Shown here: positions 34,386-46,387 of the stretch, piece after piece
How the letters are laid out: each line of letters begins with the position of its first letter
How positions within the stretch are numbered: position 1 is the stretch's first letter
DNA from: Rhodoferax sp.
GTDB taxonomy: Bacteria; Pseudomonadota; Gammaproteobacteria; Burkholderiales; Burkholderiaceae_C
Direction: 5' to 3'
Assembly: GCF_018063565.1 (NCBI RefSeq)
Contig: NZ_JAGPBB010000003.1
Coordinates: 46,160-110,159 of the forward strand
Length of the DNA: 64,000 bases
Notes under the pieces: generated by a model
Databases searched by the model: none
The model's input: only the letters and a program-made list of their open reading frames with translations
What the model was told of the DNA's origin: nothing
Position numbers and translations under genes: made by a program

Positions 34386-34673
34386 ATGAATATCAATTTT
34401 GAACAGGTCCACAACTATTTTGAACGCATCGTGTTTGAGGATGTGGCTTCGCAGGCCGTGCAGTACCCGAACTATAGCGCCGACATGCTCGCCGACGTCG
34501 CCTGTGTGGCGCTCAATCGTCTGCCAGCGCGTTATGTTCGCCATGATGTCGACATGATGTTCTATCTGACCGAAAAAGAGCGCCATGCGATCGACGAGTC
34601 GGTCCGAGAGGCGCTGGCATTCGCCTTTTCGTTTGTCGGCGAGCGCATGGCCCTGCTGGGTCGCAACACTTGA
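34386..34673 (+). CDS. ComFB-family protein (late competence development)
   Basis: 95 residues matching the ComFB domain throughout: VHNYFERIVFEDVA, DMLADVACVALNRLPARYVRHDVDMMFYLTEKERHAIDESVREALAFAF. Recent work on cyanobacterial relatives describes ComFB proteins as cyclic-dinucleotide receptors; whether this one binds c-di-GMP is inference. The Cys residues of Bacillus ComFB are not obvious. ATG 34386 is preferred; GTG 34368 would add six residues (MTDTPD). It is divergent from the HxlR-type gene and convergent with metY. The window also contains comEC, but 30 kb away. Confidence 0.82.
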   Translation: MNINFEQVHNYFERIVFEDVASQAVQYPNYSADMLADVACVALNRLPARYVRHDVDMMFYLTEKERHAIDESVREALAFAFSFVGERMALLGRNT

Positions 34674-34686
34674 ACGTCCGGTGTGC

Positions 34687-35964
34687 TCAAACCGCGCCCA
34701 GCGCCTGTTCCAGGTCTTCGAGCAAATCGTCGATGTGTTCGATGCCCAATGACAAGCGCACCATATCGGGTTTTACCCCGGCTTTGGCCAGTTCTTGCGG
34801 GTTGAGTTGGCGGTGCGTGGTTGACGCTGGGTGGCACGCCAGCGATTTGGCGTCACCAATGTTCACCAGGCGGGTGAACAGTTTAAGGGCGTCCTGAAAG
34901 CGTGCACCTGCCTGCAGACTGTCTTGCGCCTTGAGTCCAAAACTGATGATGCCGGAGGCCCGCCCCCCCAGGTATTTGCAGGCTTGTGCATGGTCTGGAT
35001 GGTCGGTCAGTCCTGCATAGTTGACCCAACCCACTTTGCTGTGAGCCTGCAAAAAACGGGCTGCTTTGAGTGCGTTGTCGCAAATCCTGTCCATGCGCAG
35101 CGGCAGCGTTTCGATGCCTTGCAGTAACTGAAATGCGGCGGTCGCGCTAAGAGCTGCGCCCATGTTGCGCAATGGCACCACGCGGGCACGTCCAATGTAG
35201 GCGGCTGCGCCCAACGCTTGGGTGTACACCACGCCGTGATAGCTGACATCTGGCTCATTCAGGCGTTTGAATCGTTTGGCGTGCTCAGCCCAGGGGAATT
35301 TGCCTGAATCCACAATGATGCCCCCCAGGGTGGTGCCATGGCCGCCCAGGTACTTGGTCATGGAGTGCACCACGATGTCCGCACCGTGTTCAAAGGGGCG
35401 GCACAGGTAAGGGCTTGGTACCGTGTTGTCGACGATCAACGGGACACCGTGAGCGTGGGCTACCGTTGCAAGCGCCGCCAGGTCTGTGACGTTGCCAAGC
35501 GGGTTGCCCACTGATTCGCAGTAGATCGCTTTTGTGCGCTCGTCGATCAGCGCCGCAAACGAGGCCGGATCCCGGTAATCGGCAAAGCGCACTTCGATGC
35601 CCATTTGCCCAAAGGTGTGTGCGAACAGGTTGTAGGTGCCACCATACAAGGTCGATGCCGAGACGATGTTGTCGCCCGCTTCGGTGATGGTCTGAATCGC
35701 GTAGGCGATGGCGGACATGCCGGAGGCCACGGCCAGAGCGCCAATGCCGCCTTCCAGCGCGGCCACACGTGCCTCCAATACACCGCAGGTCGGATTCATG
35801 ATGCGGCTGTAGATATTGCCGGCCACTTTCAGATCGAACAGGTCGGCACCGTGCTGAGTGTCGTCAAAAGCATACGCGACCGTCTGGTAGATCGGCACAG
35901 CCACTGCCTTGGTGGTCGGATCGGGGGTGTAGCCGGCGTGGACGGCCAAAGTCTCAATTTTCAT
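34687..35964 (-). CDS. metY: O-acetylhomoserine aminocarboxypropyltransferase (sulfhydrylase)
   Basis: 425-residue PLP enzyme of the Cys/Met metabolism family. It condenses O-acetylhomoserine with sulfide to give homocysteine (direct sulfhydrylation). It begins [37 protein letters not shown] contacts are [31 protein letters not shown] and [38 protein letters not shown], where the Lys of SMTKY binds PLP. The C-terminus [23 protein letters not shown] is typical. The length fits MetY rather than the shorter MetB/MetZ. Confidence 0.95.
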   Translation of the reverse strand: MKIETLAVHAGYTPDPTTKAVAVPIYQTVAYAFDDTQHGADLFDLKVAGNIYSRIMNPTCGVLEARVAALEGGIGALAVASGMSAIAYAIQTITEAGDNIVSASTLYGGTYNLFAHTFGQMGIEVRFADYRDPASFAALIDERTKAIYCESVGNPLGNVTDLAALATVAHAHGVPLIVDNTVPSPYLCRPFEHGADIVVHSMTKYLGGHGTTLGGIIVDSGKFPWAEHAKRFKRLNEPDVSYHGVVYTQALGAAAYIGRARVVPLRNMGAALSATAAFQLLQGIETLPLRMDRICDNALKAARFLQAHSKVGWVNYAGLTDHPDHAQACKYLGGRASGIISFGLKAQDSLQAGARFQDALKLFTRLVNIGDAKSLACHPASTTHRQLNPQELAKAGVKPDMVRLSLGIEHIDDLLEDLEQALGAV

Positions 35965-36033
35965 GAAAATTACCTTCAGGTTGGGAGTAAATGGGGGTTG
36001 CAGGGCGCATGCAGGGTGCTTGGGTCGAGGTGC

Positions 36034-36222
36034 TCAATCCTGGTTTGATTTGTCTGGGACGACAACGTCCACCACCGCCCCTACGGTTTTTGCCGCCACT
36101 TTGACCCCGGTGGCCACCACAGTGACCGCCGCATCGGCAACGGCTACGACGGCACAGGCTTGCAAGCTCAGGCTCAGTGCAAGGACAGTCAAAACTCGAA
36201 GCGAGACAGGGGCTAGGAACAT
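36034..36222 (-). CDS. Small lipoprotein of unknown function
   Basis: 62 residues. A signal peptide MFLAPVSLRVLTVLALSL leads to the lipobox LQAC, placing the lipid anchor at Cys23. The mature part is short and Ala/Val-rich (VVAVADAAVTVVATGVKVAAKTVG) with a charged end (PDKSNQD). It resembles small lipoproteins often found beside coaBC in Burkholderiales, which I believe are grouped as NF038104; that could not be checked. The frame extends upstream to 36339 but the lipobox decides for 36222. It is divergent from coaBC. Confidence 0.7.
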   Translation of the reverse strand: MFLAPVSLRVLTVLALSLSLQACAVVAVADAAVTVVATGVKVAAKTVGAVVDVVVPDKSNQD

Positions 36223-36313
36223 ATTCGGTGGCGGGCGCAGGCCCAAGTGCATTTGATACGGACGGACGGGTATTGTGCCGAAATTCCTGCACGCCGGTGT
36301 TACATTGCGGCGC

Positions 36314-37537
36314 ATGAAAGATTTAGCCGGAAAACACATCGTATTGGGCCTGACGGGCGGAATTGCCTGTTACAAATCGGCCGAGCTGTGCCGTTTGCTG
36401 GTGAAAGCCGGAGCCAGCGTGCAGGTGGTCATGACGGCAGCAGCCGAGCAGTTCATCACACCGGTGACCATGCAGGCACTGAGTCAGCAACCGGTTGTCC
36501 TGTCGCAATGGGATGCACGCGAGGCCAATAACATGGCGCACATCAACCTGACGCGGGCGGCCAGCGCATTATTGATTGCACCATGCAGTGCCGATTTTGC
36601 AGCCCGCCTGGCGCAGGGCCAAGCAGATGACTTGCTCAGTCTCATGTGTCTGGCGCGGCCAGCCTCCCGTGTGCCTTTGCTGCTGGCACCGGCCATGAAC
36701 CGTGAGATGTGGACCCATCCCGCCACCCGGCGTAATCTTCAGCAGGTGGCTGACGATGGTGCGGTGGTGCTGGATGTCGGCTCGGGAGAGCAGGCCTGCG
36801 GTGAAACCGGTGACGGACGTATGTTGGAGCCGCAGCAGTTGTTGGATGCGTTGATTTCCCTGTTTCAGCCCAAAGTTTTATGGGGGCAACATCTGTTGAT
36901 CACCGCGGGACCGACCTACGAGGCGATTGACCCGGTGCGCGGACTGACCAATCTGTCGAGTGGCAAGATGGGGTTTGCCATCGCGGCGGCGGCCGCTGAG
37001 GCCGGCGCGACGGTGACCCTGGTTGCCGGCCCGGTCAGTTTGGCGACACCGCCTGGCGTTGGGCGGGTGAATGTGCAATCAGCAGCGCAAATGTTTGCCG
37101 CGGTGTCTGAGCAGGTCGAACACGCCACGGTCTTTGTAGCGGCCGCTGCGGTGGCCGATTGGCGGCCAGATACGCTGGCCGACCAGAAGATCAAAAAAGA
37201 CGGCACCGGCGAAACGCCGCTGATCCGTTTTGTTGAGAACGTTGACATTCTGGCGACAGTGGCCCAATCCCGGCGTGCCAAAAGCGGTGCAATGTTCTGT
37301 GTCGGTTTCGCCGCCGAGAGCCACGACTTGCTGGCCAATGCACAGGCCAAACGACTGCGCAAGGGTGTGCCACTGTTGGTGGGCAACATTGGACCAGCGA
37401 CGTTTGGCCACGACGACAACAGCCTGTTGTTGGTGGATGCGCACGGCAGCACGGAATTGCCGCGTCAGAGCAAACGTGCACTAGCTAGATTATTGATAGC
37501 TGAAATCGCAACAAGGATAAGTGCTAAAGGTAAATAA
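36314..37537 (+). CDS. coaBC: Bifunctional phosphopantothenoylcysteine decarboxylase/synthetase
   Basis: 407 residues carrying two steps of coenzyme A synthesis. The N-terminal CoaC flavoprotein domain has [56 protein letters not shown] and the catalytic-region [20 protein letters not shown]. The C-terminal CoaB domain has [35 protein letters not shown] and KIKKDG. ATG 36314 begins the family N-terminus. The C-terminal tail ([18 protein letters not shown]) is encoded by a dispersed repeat copy. It overlaps dut by one base (TAATG). Confidence 0.96.
   Translation: MKDLAGKHIVLGLTGGIACYKSAELCRLLVKAGASVQVVMTAAAEQFITPVTMQALSQQPVVLSQWDAREANNMAHINLTRAASALLIAPCSADFAARLAQGQADDLLSLMCLARPASRVPLLLAPAMNREMWTHPATRRNLQQVADDGAVVLDVGSGEQACGETGDGRMLEPQQLLDALISLFQPKVLWGQHLLITAGPTYEAIDPVRGLTNLSSGKMGFAIAAAAAEAGATVTLVAGPVSLATPPGVGRVNVQSAAQMFAAVSEQVEHATVFVAAAAVADWRPDTLADQKIKKDGTGETPLIRFVENVDILATVAQSRRAKSGAMFCVGFAAESHDLLANAQAKRLRKGVPLLVGNIGPATFGHDDNSLLLVDAHGSTELPRQSKRALARLLIAEIATRISAKGK
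37482..37535 (+). repeat. Dispersed repeat copy forming the coaBC 3' end
   Basis: TAGCTAGATTATTGATAGC (37482-37500) is an imperfect AT-rich inverted repeat, followed by AAGGATAAGTGCTAAAGG (37513-37530). The order matches the copies at 34268, 44472 and 51699. Codons for the last CoaBC residues and its stop come from or abut this copy. Confidence 0.65.
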
Positions 37538-37986
37538 TGCTGGAAATTGATGTCAAAATTCTGGATCCTCGCATGGCCGGGCAGTTGCCGACCTACGCCA
37601 CCTCAGGCAGTGCCGGTCTGGACTTGCGGGCTTGCCTGCAAGAGCCACTCACGCTTGTCGCCAATGCATGGCAACTGGTTCCGACCGGTATTGCCATGTT
37701 TCTGAATGACCCAGCTTACGCGGCGCTCATCCTGCCACGCTCAGGGTTGGGTCACAAACATGGCATCGTGTTGGGAAATCTGGTAGGTTTGATCGATAGC
37801 GATTACCAGGGGCAGCTGATGGTCAGTGTCTGGAATCGCAGCGATGTGCCATTCACCGTGCAACCCATGGAGCGCATCGCGCAACTGGTCATCGTCCCAG
37901 TCATGCAGGCCAGGTTGAATGTGGTCACCGAGTTCCCGCCCAGCGCACGGGGTGAGGGCGGCTATGGATCAACCGGTAAACACTGA
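37537..37986 (+). CDS. dut: dUTP diphosphatase
   Basis: 149-residue trimeric dUTPase hydrolysing dUTP to dUMP and pyrophosphate. The five motifs are visible: [55 protein letters not shown] and the C-terminal P-loop-like [11 protein letters not shown]. It is translationally coupled to coaBC by a TAATG overlap. Confidence 0.97.
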   Translation: MLEIDVKILDPRMAGQLPTYATSGSAGLDLRACLQEPLTLVANAWQLVPTGIAMFLNDPAYAALILPRSGLGHKHGIVLGNLVGLIDSDYQGQLMVSVWNRSDVPFTVQPMERIAQLVIVPVMQARLNVVTEFPPSARGEGGYGSTGKH

Positions 37987-37994
37987 GGCCTTCT

Positions 37995-38810
37995 TCACGC
38001 GGTCAAGCCGCGATAACCCATGTACAGCGCCAACAGGTAAAGAATCAACGCAAATACACGCTTGAGTTTCTTGACGGGCAGCCGGTGCGCCGCCGCGGCA
38101 CCAAACGGCGCGGTGATCACACTGCAGCTGGCGATCACCACCAGCGCAGGCAACCAGACGTAGCCTAGTGAAAACGCTGGCAAATCGGGAAGACTGTATC
38201 CGCTGACCACATAGCCCAGCACATTGGCCAGGGCGATTGGAAAACCCAATGCCGCGGATGTGGCCACCGCGTTATGAATGGCCACATTGCACCAGACCAT
38301 GAAAGGCACACTGACAAAACCACCGCCGGCACCAACCAAACCTGACAGGAAGCCGATCAAGGTGCCGGCACCGACCAAGCCGGTGGTGCCAGGCAGAGCC
38401 TGAGTTGGTGCAGGTTTGCGATCAAGGAACATCTGGGTGGCCGAGAAGCCCACAAATGCGGCAAACAGCAGCGCTAGCGACGACCCTTTGAGCACGGCAA
38501 AAACGCCCAGACTGGCGATGGCCGCTCCCAACACAATGCCCGGTGCCAGACCTTTGACGATGTCCCATCGCACGGCACCCCGGCGATGGTGTGCACGTAC
38601 GCTGGAAATGGAGGTGAACACAATGGTCGCCATCGATGTGGCAATGGCCATTTTGATCGCCAGCGGTGTCAGCACACCACGCCCAGTCAGAATGGCACTG
38701 ACGAAGGGAACCATGATCATGCCACCGCCGATACCCAGCAATCCAGCCAGAAACCCGGTGACCAGACCCAACAGGGCAAGCTCAATGACCAGGCTGACTT
38801 CAAAGGGCAT
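37995..38810 (-). CDS. TauE/SafE-family membrane transporter
   Basis: 271 residues with about eight helices and the TauE repeat motif twice: LLGLVTGFLAGLLGIGGGMIMVPFVSAIL near the N-terminus and GFLSGLVGAGGGFVSVPFMVWC in the second half. The family exports sulfite, sulfoacetate or related organic anions; the substrate here is unknown. ATG 38810 starts just before the first helix although no clear ribosome site precedes it. An inverted repeat at 38860-38879 lies 50 bases upstream. It is convergent with dut. Confidence 0.88.
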   Translation of the reverse strand: MPFEVSLVIELALLGLVTGFLAGLLGIGGGMIMVPFVSAILTGRGVLTPLAIKMAIATSMATIVFTSISSVRAHHRRGAVRWDIVKGLAPGIVLGAAIASLGVFAVLKGSSLALLFAAFVGFSATQMFLDRKPAPTQALPGTTGLVGAGTLIGFLSGLVGAGGGFVSVPFMVWCNVAIHNAVATSAALGFPIALANVLGYVVSGYSLPDLPAFSLGYVWLPALVVIASCSVITAPFGAAAAHRLPVKKLKRVFALILYLLALYMGYRGLTA

Positions 38811-38859
38811 AAGGGGAGGGAGAAGTAGATAAGGTGTCTGCCGTGCCACCGGACCCGCA

Positions 38860-38879
38860 ACCTGAACCGGGGTTCAGGT
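38860..38879 (-). promoter_or_regulatory. Inverted repeat upstream of the TauE-family gene
   Basis: ACCTGAACC-GG-GGTTCAGGT is a perfect 9-base-arm repeat, 50-69 bases before the transporter ATG and without a T-run. It is a candidate operator; alternatively it marks the end of the eno-ftsB transcript. Confidence 0.45.
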
Positions 38880-39056
38880 GGGCCAGGTCAGCGATGCCTT
38901 GGGTTCATCTAACGCGAGACGATCACGCCAGCTTCACGATGTTCCTAGCCCAAGCTCGCAGAGCATTGGTTCAAGGATATATAGAGCCCGGTGAAGCACT
39001 GCAGACAATTTAATTCTAGTCCTGCAAAAGCAGTTTGTGGCGCTGTTTCCGAATTT

Positions 39057-39332
39057 TCAACGAGAAATCTGCACATAGATCTCATTGGCTTTGACCATAT
39101 CGAGCTCCATGCGGGCCTTTTCTTCCACCATTTCAAGACCTTCTTTCAGGTCGCGCACTTCAGCTGCCAGCTGACCGTTGGCCATCTGGGCTTGCTGGTT
39201 GTGGCGTTGCTGCAGATTCAGTTCGTTTTGCAACTGCGCCACCTGGGGCAGGCTGCCACGGCCCAGCCAAAGCTGAGCGTGGATCAACACCAGCAGGCCG
39301 AGCAGCAAGGCGGGGACGAGGCGGCGGGCCAT
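39057..39332 (-). CDS. ftsB: Cell division protein FtsB
   Basis: 91-residue bitopic divisome protein forming a coiled coil with FtsL and FtsQ. One N-terminal membrane helix (LVPALLLGLLVLIHAQLWL) is followed by a periplasmic coiled coil (VAQLQNELNLQQRHNQQAQMANGQLAAEVRDLKEG) and the conserved end LEMVEEKARMELDMVKANEIYVQI. It follows eno by 12 bases, the order eno-ftsB common in Proteobacteria. Confidence 0.93.
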   Translation of the reverse strand: MARRLVPALLLGLLVLIHAQLWLGRGSLPQVAQLQNELNLQQRHNQQAQMANGQLAAEVRDLKEGLEMVEEKARMELDMVKANEIYVQISR

Positions 39333-39344
39333 GCTGGGTGCTAT

Positions 39345-40640
<1,296 letters not shown>

Positions 40641-40688
40641 TCAGTAGTTAAACAAAGGAAAAACAGGTTGGCCGAGGCTGGCATTGCA

Positions 40689-41545
40689 TCAGACAGAAAA
40701 GTCATTTTCAAGAAAACCGCACTTTTTTGTGACGGTATCGAGCGCCAGCAGGGTCTCCAGCAGCGCCTTCATGTGCTTGAGCGGCACGGCATTAGGTCCG
40801 TCACTCAAGGCTTGGTCGGGGCTCGGATGGGTTTCCATGAACAGGCCGGCCACGCCAACGGCAACTGCTGCACGCGCCAGCACCGGCACCATCTCGCGCT
40901 GGCCGCCACTGCTGCCGCCAAGACCGCCGGGCAACTGCACGCTGTGCGTGGCATCAAACACCACAGGCGCGCCGGTGGTGCGCATGATGGCGAGACTGCG
41001 CATGTCGCTGACCAGGTTGTTGTAGCCAAAGCTGGCACCGCGTTCACAGGCCATAAAGTTGTCTTCATTCAGGCCGGCTTCGCGGGCAGCGGCGCGCGCC
41101 TTGTCGATGACGTTTTTCATGTCACCGGGCGCCAAAAATTGACCTTTCTTGATGTTGACCGGCAGGCCGCTTTGTGCCACAGCGCGAATGAAGTCGGTCT
41201 GGCGGCACAAAAAAGCCGGTGTTTGCAGCACATCCACCACGGCGCTCACCTGCGCAATCTGGCTCTCAGAATGGATGTCGGTCAGTACCGGTAGACCAAG
41301 TTCACGTTTGACCTTGCCCAGTATCTCCAGCCCACGGTCGATGCCTGTGCCCCGAAAGGTGCTGCCGCTGGAGCGGTTGGCCTTGTCGAAACTGCTTTTA
41401 AAAATAAACGGAATACCCAGGCTCGTGGTGATCTCTTTCAGCGTGCCGGCGGTGTCGATCTGCAACTGCTCGGACTCGATCACGCACGGTCCGGCGATCA
41501 GAAAAAACGGTCGGTGCAAGCCGATGTCAAAGCCACACAGTTTCA

Positions 41546-41546
<1 letters not shown>
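40689..41546 (-). CDS. kdsA: 3-deoxy-8-phosphooctulonate synthase
   Basis: 285-residue enzyme making KDO-8-phosphate from phosphoenolpyruvate and arabinose-5-phosphate for lipopolysaccharide. Motifs are [72 protein letters not shown] and [13 protein letters not shown]. The ATG at 41546 overlaps the pyrG stop by one base (TGATG), so translation is coupled. The longer upstream frame lies within pyrG. Confidence 0.97.
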
Positions 41547-43315
<1,769 letters not shown>

Positions 43316-43330
43316 CTATCATTTGCGCGA

Positions 43331-43352
43331 GGGTCGCGCGGGCGCGCGACCC
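43331..43352 (+). promoter_or_regulatory. GC-only inverted repeat just upstream of the LhgO-like gene
   Basis: GGGTCGCGCG and CGCGCGACCC are perfect 10-base arms separated by GG, ending 18 bases before the TTG start. No T-run follows. It may be a regulator site or a leader hairpin that affects translation. Confidence 0.5.
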
Positions 43353-43370
43353 CGTCAACAGGGGTGCAAG

Positions 43371-44471
43371 TTGGATCAGCTCGATTGTGTGGTGGTGGGC
43401 GCCGGTGTGGTGGGGCTGGCGGTCGCGCGCGCATTGGCCTTGGGCGGCCGCGAGGTGCTGGTGCTGGAGTCGGCCGACCGCATCGGCACCGGTACCAGTT
43501 CACGCAATAGCGAGGTGATTCACGCCGGCATTTATTACCCGGCCGCTTCGCTCAAGGGCAGTTTGTGTGTGCGTGGCCGCGACATGCTCTACGCCTATTG
43601 CGCGGCGCGCGGTATCGGGCATCGGCGCTGCGGCAAGCTGATTGTCGCCACCGAGGTCACGCAGCTTGACGCACTGGCGCAACTGGGGCGCCAGGCGATT
43701 GCCAACGGCGCAGGCGAGCTTCAGCCACTGACCCGACAGCAAGCCCGGCAGTTGGAGCCACAACTGCGCTGTGAAGCGGCGTTGCTGTCGCCCCAGACCG
43801 GGATTGTTGACAGTCATGGGCTGATGCTGAGTTTGCAGGGTGATCTGCAGCACGCCCGTGGTGAAATTGCCTTCAATTCGCCCTTGGCGCATATGCAGTA
43901 TCGTCAGGGTGCTATTGTTTTGAAGATGACTGATGGTACCGTCGTGGCAAGCAAAAGCCTGGTCAATGCGGCCGGCCTTAACGCGCTGACCTTGGCTGCC
44001 AGCTGCCGCGCGCTTGATCCGCAGCAACTGCCCCAGGCGTTTTACGCCAAAGGCAGTTACTTCACACTGGCCGGGCGCTCGCCCTTCAGCCGCCTGGTGT
44101 ATCCGGTGCCGGAGCCGGGTGGGTTGGGTGTGCACCTGACGCTTGATCTGGGTGGTCAGGCCAAATTTGGTCCGGACGTGCAATGGGTCGATTCGCCTGA
44201 GGATCTGGCGGTGGATCCGGCACGCGGCCAGCGCTTTTATGCCGAAGTGCGCCGCTATTGGCCCGACCTGCAGGAGGGCACTTTGCAACCTGGCTACGCC
44301 GGAATACGGCCCAAAATCAGCGGCCCCGGTTCACCCGCTGCTGACTTTGTGATTGCCGGGCCAGCCAGTCATGGGGTACCCGGCCTGGTCAATCTGTTTG
44401 GCATCGAGTCGCCGGGCCTGACGGCGTCGCTGGCGATTGGTGAGCATGTGGCAGCGCTGCTTGCTCCCTAA
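43371..44471 (+). CDS. LhgO-like FAD-dependent oxidoreductase
   Basis: 366-residue DAO-fold flavoprotein, most like L-2-hydroxyglutarate oxidase. The FAD motif is [21 protein letters not shown], followed by [16 protein letters not shown], a signature of the LhgO group. Further features are [43 protein letters not shown] and the C-terminal [21 protein letters not shown] with [13 protein letters not shown]. Substrate assignment is by family resemblance. TTG 43371 is the likely start, six residues before the GxGxxG motif; the frame from 43269 is non-homologous. Confidence 0.87.
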   Translation: MDQLDCVVVGAGVVGLAVARALALGGREVLVLESADRIGTGTSSRNSEVIHAGIYYPAASLKGSLCVRGRDMLYAYCAARGIGHRRCGKLIVATEVTQLDALAQLGRQAIANGAGELQPLTRQQARQLEPQLRCEAALLSPQTGIVDSHGLMLSLQGDLQHARGEIAFNSPLAHMQYRQGAIVLKMTDGTVVASKSLVNAAGLNALTLAASCRALDPQQLPQAFYAKGSYFTLAGRSPFSRLVYPVPEPGGLGVHLTLDLGGQAKFGPDVQWVDSPEDLAVDPARGQRFYAEVRRYWPDLQEGTLQPGYAGIRPKISGPGSPAADFVIAGPASHGVPGLVNLFGIESPGLTASLAIGEHVAALLAP

Positions 44472-44509
44472 AATAGTAGCATAAAAGTGAATTTGGATAA
44501 GCGCTAGAA
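44472..44509 (+). repeat. Dispersed repeat copy between the LhgO-like gene and pyrD
   Basis: AATAGTAGCATAAAAGTG followed by TTTGGATAAGCGCTAGAAC. The same GGATAAGCGCT block occurs at 51717-51728. The pyrD stop codon (TAG on the minus strand, 44504-44506) lies within the GCGCTAG of the repeat. Confidence 0.65.
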
Positions 44510-45601
44510 CGTGTTTCTTATCAGAATTGCGGCTTGGCGCACCAGCGCTGGCCCCTGGTAGATCAGCCCGGTATAAATCTGCACCACATCGGCACCGGCG
44601 CGGATTTTGCTCACCGCATCCGCGGCGCTCATGATGCCGCCTGCGCCGATGATCGGAAACTTCCGCCCGAGCGCTGCACGCAACTGCGTCACCACCTGGT
44701 TGCTCATACCCAGTACTGGCGCACCCGACAGGCCACCGGCCTCGTCGGCATGCGCCAGGCCCTTCACCGCATCGCGGTTCAGCGTGGTGTTGGTGGCGAC
44801 CACGCCCCAGGCGTTATTGACCTGGCCGGTGCTGTCGCTGCCGTAGCGCAACAGGGTTTGCGCGATGACGCCAATTTGCTCGGCGTCCAGGTCCGGGGCA
44901 ATCTTCAAAAAAATCGGAATGCGTCGGCCCTGCTGCTGTGCCAACCGTTCGCGCCGCTCCGAGATCGCGCCCAGCAAGGCGTCCAGCGCGGCGTCGTTTT
45001 GCAGGCTGCGCAGATTCTTGGTGTTGGGGCTGGAGATATTCACCGTCACATAGTCGGCATAGGGGTAGACGCCGTCCAGACAAGTCAGGTAATCGTCGGT
45101 GGCGCGCTCAATCGGCGTGGCGGCATTTTTGCCGATATTGAGCCCCAGCCGCATCGGCGTGCCACTGGCATTGCCGGCACCGGTGCGTTCGCGGTGCAAG
45201 CGCGACAGCTGAACATTGGCGACGAAAGCGGCCAGCCCTTCGTTATTGAAACCCAACCGGTTGATCAATGCACGTGCTTTTGGCAAGCGAAACATGCGGG
45301 GTTTGGGGTTGCCGCCCTGCGCCAGGGGGGTCACGGTACCCACCTCGACAAAACCAAACCCCATCGCGCCCAATCCGTCGATGCAGCGGGCGTTCTTGTC
45401 CAGCCCGGCGGCCAGTCCGACGCGGTTGGGAAAGTGGATGCCCGCCAGATCAACCGGATCGTTCACCCGCGTGCTGGCGTACGCCCAGCGCAGCGCGGAG
45501 CTCTGGGTGCGCGCTAGCGATTCCAGCGTCAGCTCGTGCGCGGCCTCGGGGTCCAGACCAAATAAAAACGGGCGCGTCAGCGCGTAGGGGATAAGAGCCA
45601 T
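44504..45601 (-). CDS. pyrD: Dihydroorotate dehydrogenase (quinone), class 2
   Basis: 365-residue membrane-associated FMN enzyme oxidising dihydroorotate to orotate with quinone. Features are [21 protein letters not shown] (N-terminal membrane-binding helix region), [45 protein letters not shown], the catalytic Ser region [34 protein letters not shown] and [37 protein letters not shown] 45601 is the family start. The gene ends in a dispersed repeat copy and is divergent from rpiA. Confidence 0.97.
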   Translation of the reverse strand: MALIPYALTRPFLFGLDPEAAHELTLESLARTQSSALRWAYASTRVNDPVDLAGIHFPNRVGLAAGLDKNARCIDGLGAMGFGFVEVGTVTPLAQGGNPKPRMFRLPKARALINRLGFNNEGLAAFVANVQLSRLHRERTGAGNASGTPMRLGLNIGKNAATPIERATDDYLTCLDGVYPYADYVTVNISSPNTKNLRSLQNDAALDALLGAISERRERLAQQQGRRIPIFLKIAPDLDAEQIGVIAQTLLRYGSDSTGQVNNAWGVVATNTTLNRDAVKGLAHADEAGGLSGAPVLGMSNQVVTQLRAALGRKFPIIGAGGIMSAADAVSKIRAGADVVQIYTGLIYQGPALVRQAAILIRNTF

Positions 45602-45649
45602 TGGATAATTCCTGCTGGTAAAACCGATCAACTACAAGGATTTTCCCCG

Positions 45650-46354
45650 ATGACGCAAGCGCCCAACCCCGCCGCAGCTGTTTTGTCGCAAGACGAGCTC
45701 AAAACCCTGGTGGGCCAAGCCGCCCTTAAGTTTGTGGTGCCGGGCGAGATCGTGGGTGTGGGCACGGGTTCGACGGTCAACAAATTCATCGACGCGCTGG
45801 CCACCATCAAAGACCAGATTGAGGGCGCGGTGTCAAGCTCGGTAGCCAGCACGGCGCGCCTGCAAGCGCTGGGCATTGCGGTGTTTGATTGCAACGAGGT
45901 GGCCGAGCTGTCGGTTTACATCGACGGCGCCGACGAAATTGACGCCAGCGGCTACATGGTCAAGGGCGGCGGCGCGGCACTCACGCGCGAGAAAATTGTG
46001 GCGGCCCAATCGCGCCGCTTTGTCTGCATCGCCGATGAGTCCAAGCTGGTGCCTGTACTGGGCAAGTTTCCGCTGCCGGTGGAAGTGATCCCGATGGCCA
46101 CGCAGCGTCTCAAGCGTCAGTTTGAGGGCATGGGCGCGCAGGTGACGCTGCGGCTCAAAGATGCTGCGCCACTGGTCACCGACAACGGTCAACATATTCT
46201 GGATATAACCGGCTTGCAGATCACCGACCCGCTGACCTTTGAGACTCAGGTCAGCCAGTGGCCGGGTGTGGTCACGGTCGGCGTGTTTGCGTTTCAAAAG
46301 GCGCAGGTCTGCCTGTTGGGCTCGGCCAGTGGCGTCAAGACACTGAATTTTTAA
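45650..46354 (+). CDS. rpiA: Ribose-5-phosphate isomerase A
   Basis: 234 residues. It interconverts ribose-5-phosphate and ribulose-5-phosphate. Motifs are [62 protein letters not shown] and [25 protein letters not shown]. The short extra N-terminus ([17 protein letters not shown]) is normal for Burkholderiales. An ACAAGGA box precedes the ATG. It may also serve ribose salvage from the nucleoside module about 2-9 kb downstream. Confidence 0.97.
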   Translation: MTQAPNPAAAVLSQDELKTLVGQAALKFVVPGEIVGVGTGSTVNKFIDALATIKDQIEGAVSSSVASTARLQALGIAVFDCNEVAELSVYIDGADEIDASGYMVKGGGAALTREKIVAAQSRRFVCIADESKLVPVLGKFPLPVEVIPMATQRLKRQFEGMGAQVTLRLKDAAPLVTDNGQHILDITGLQITDPLTFETQVSQWPGVVTVGVFAFQKAQVCLLGSASGVKTLNF

Positions 46355-46387
46355 CCCGCCCTTTCATTCAAAATTCAAGGAGCCACG

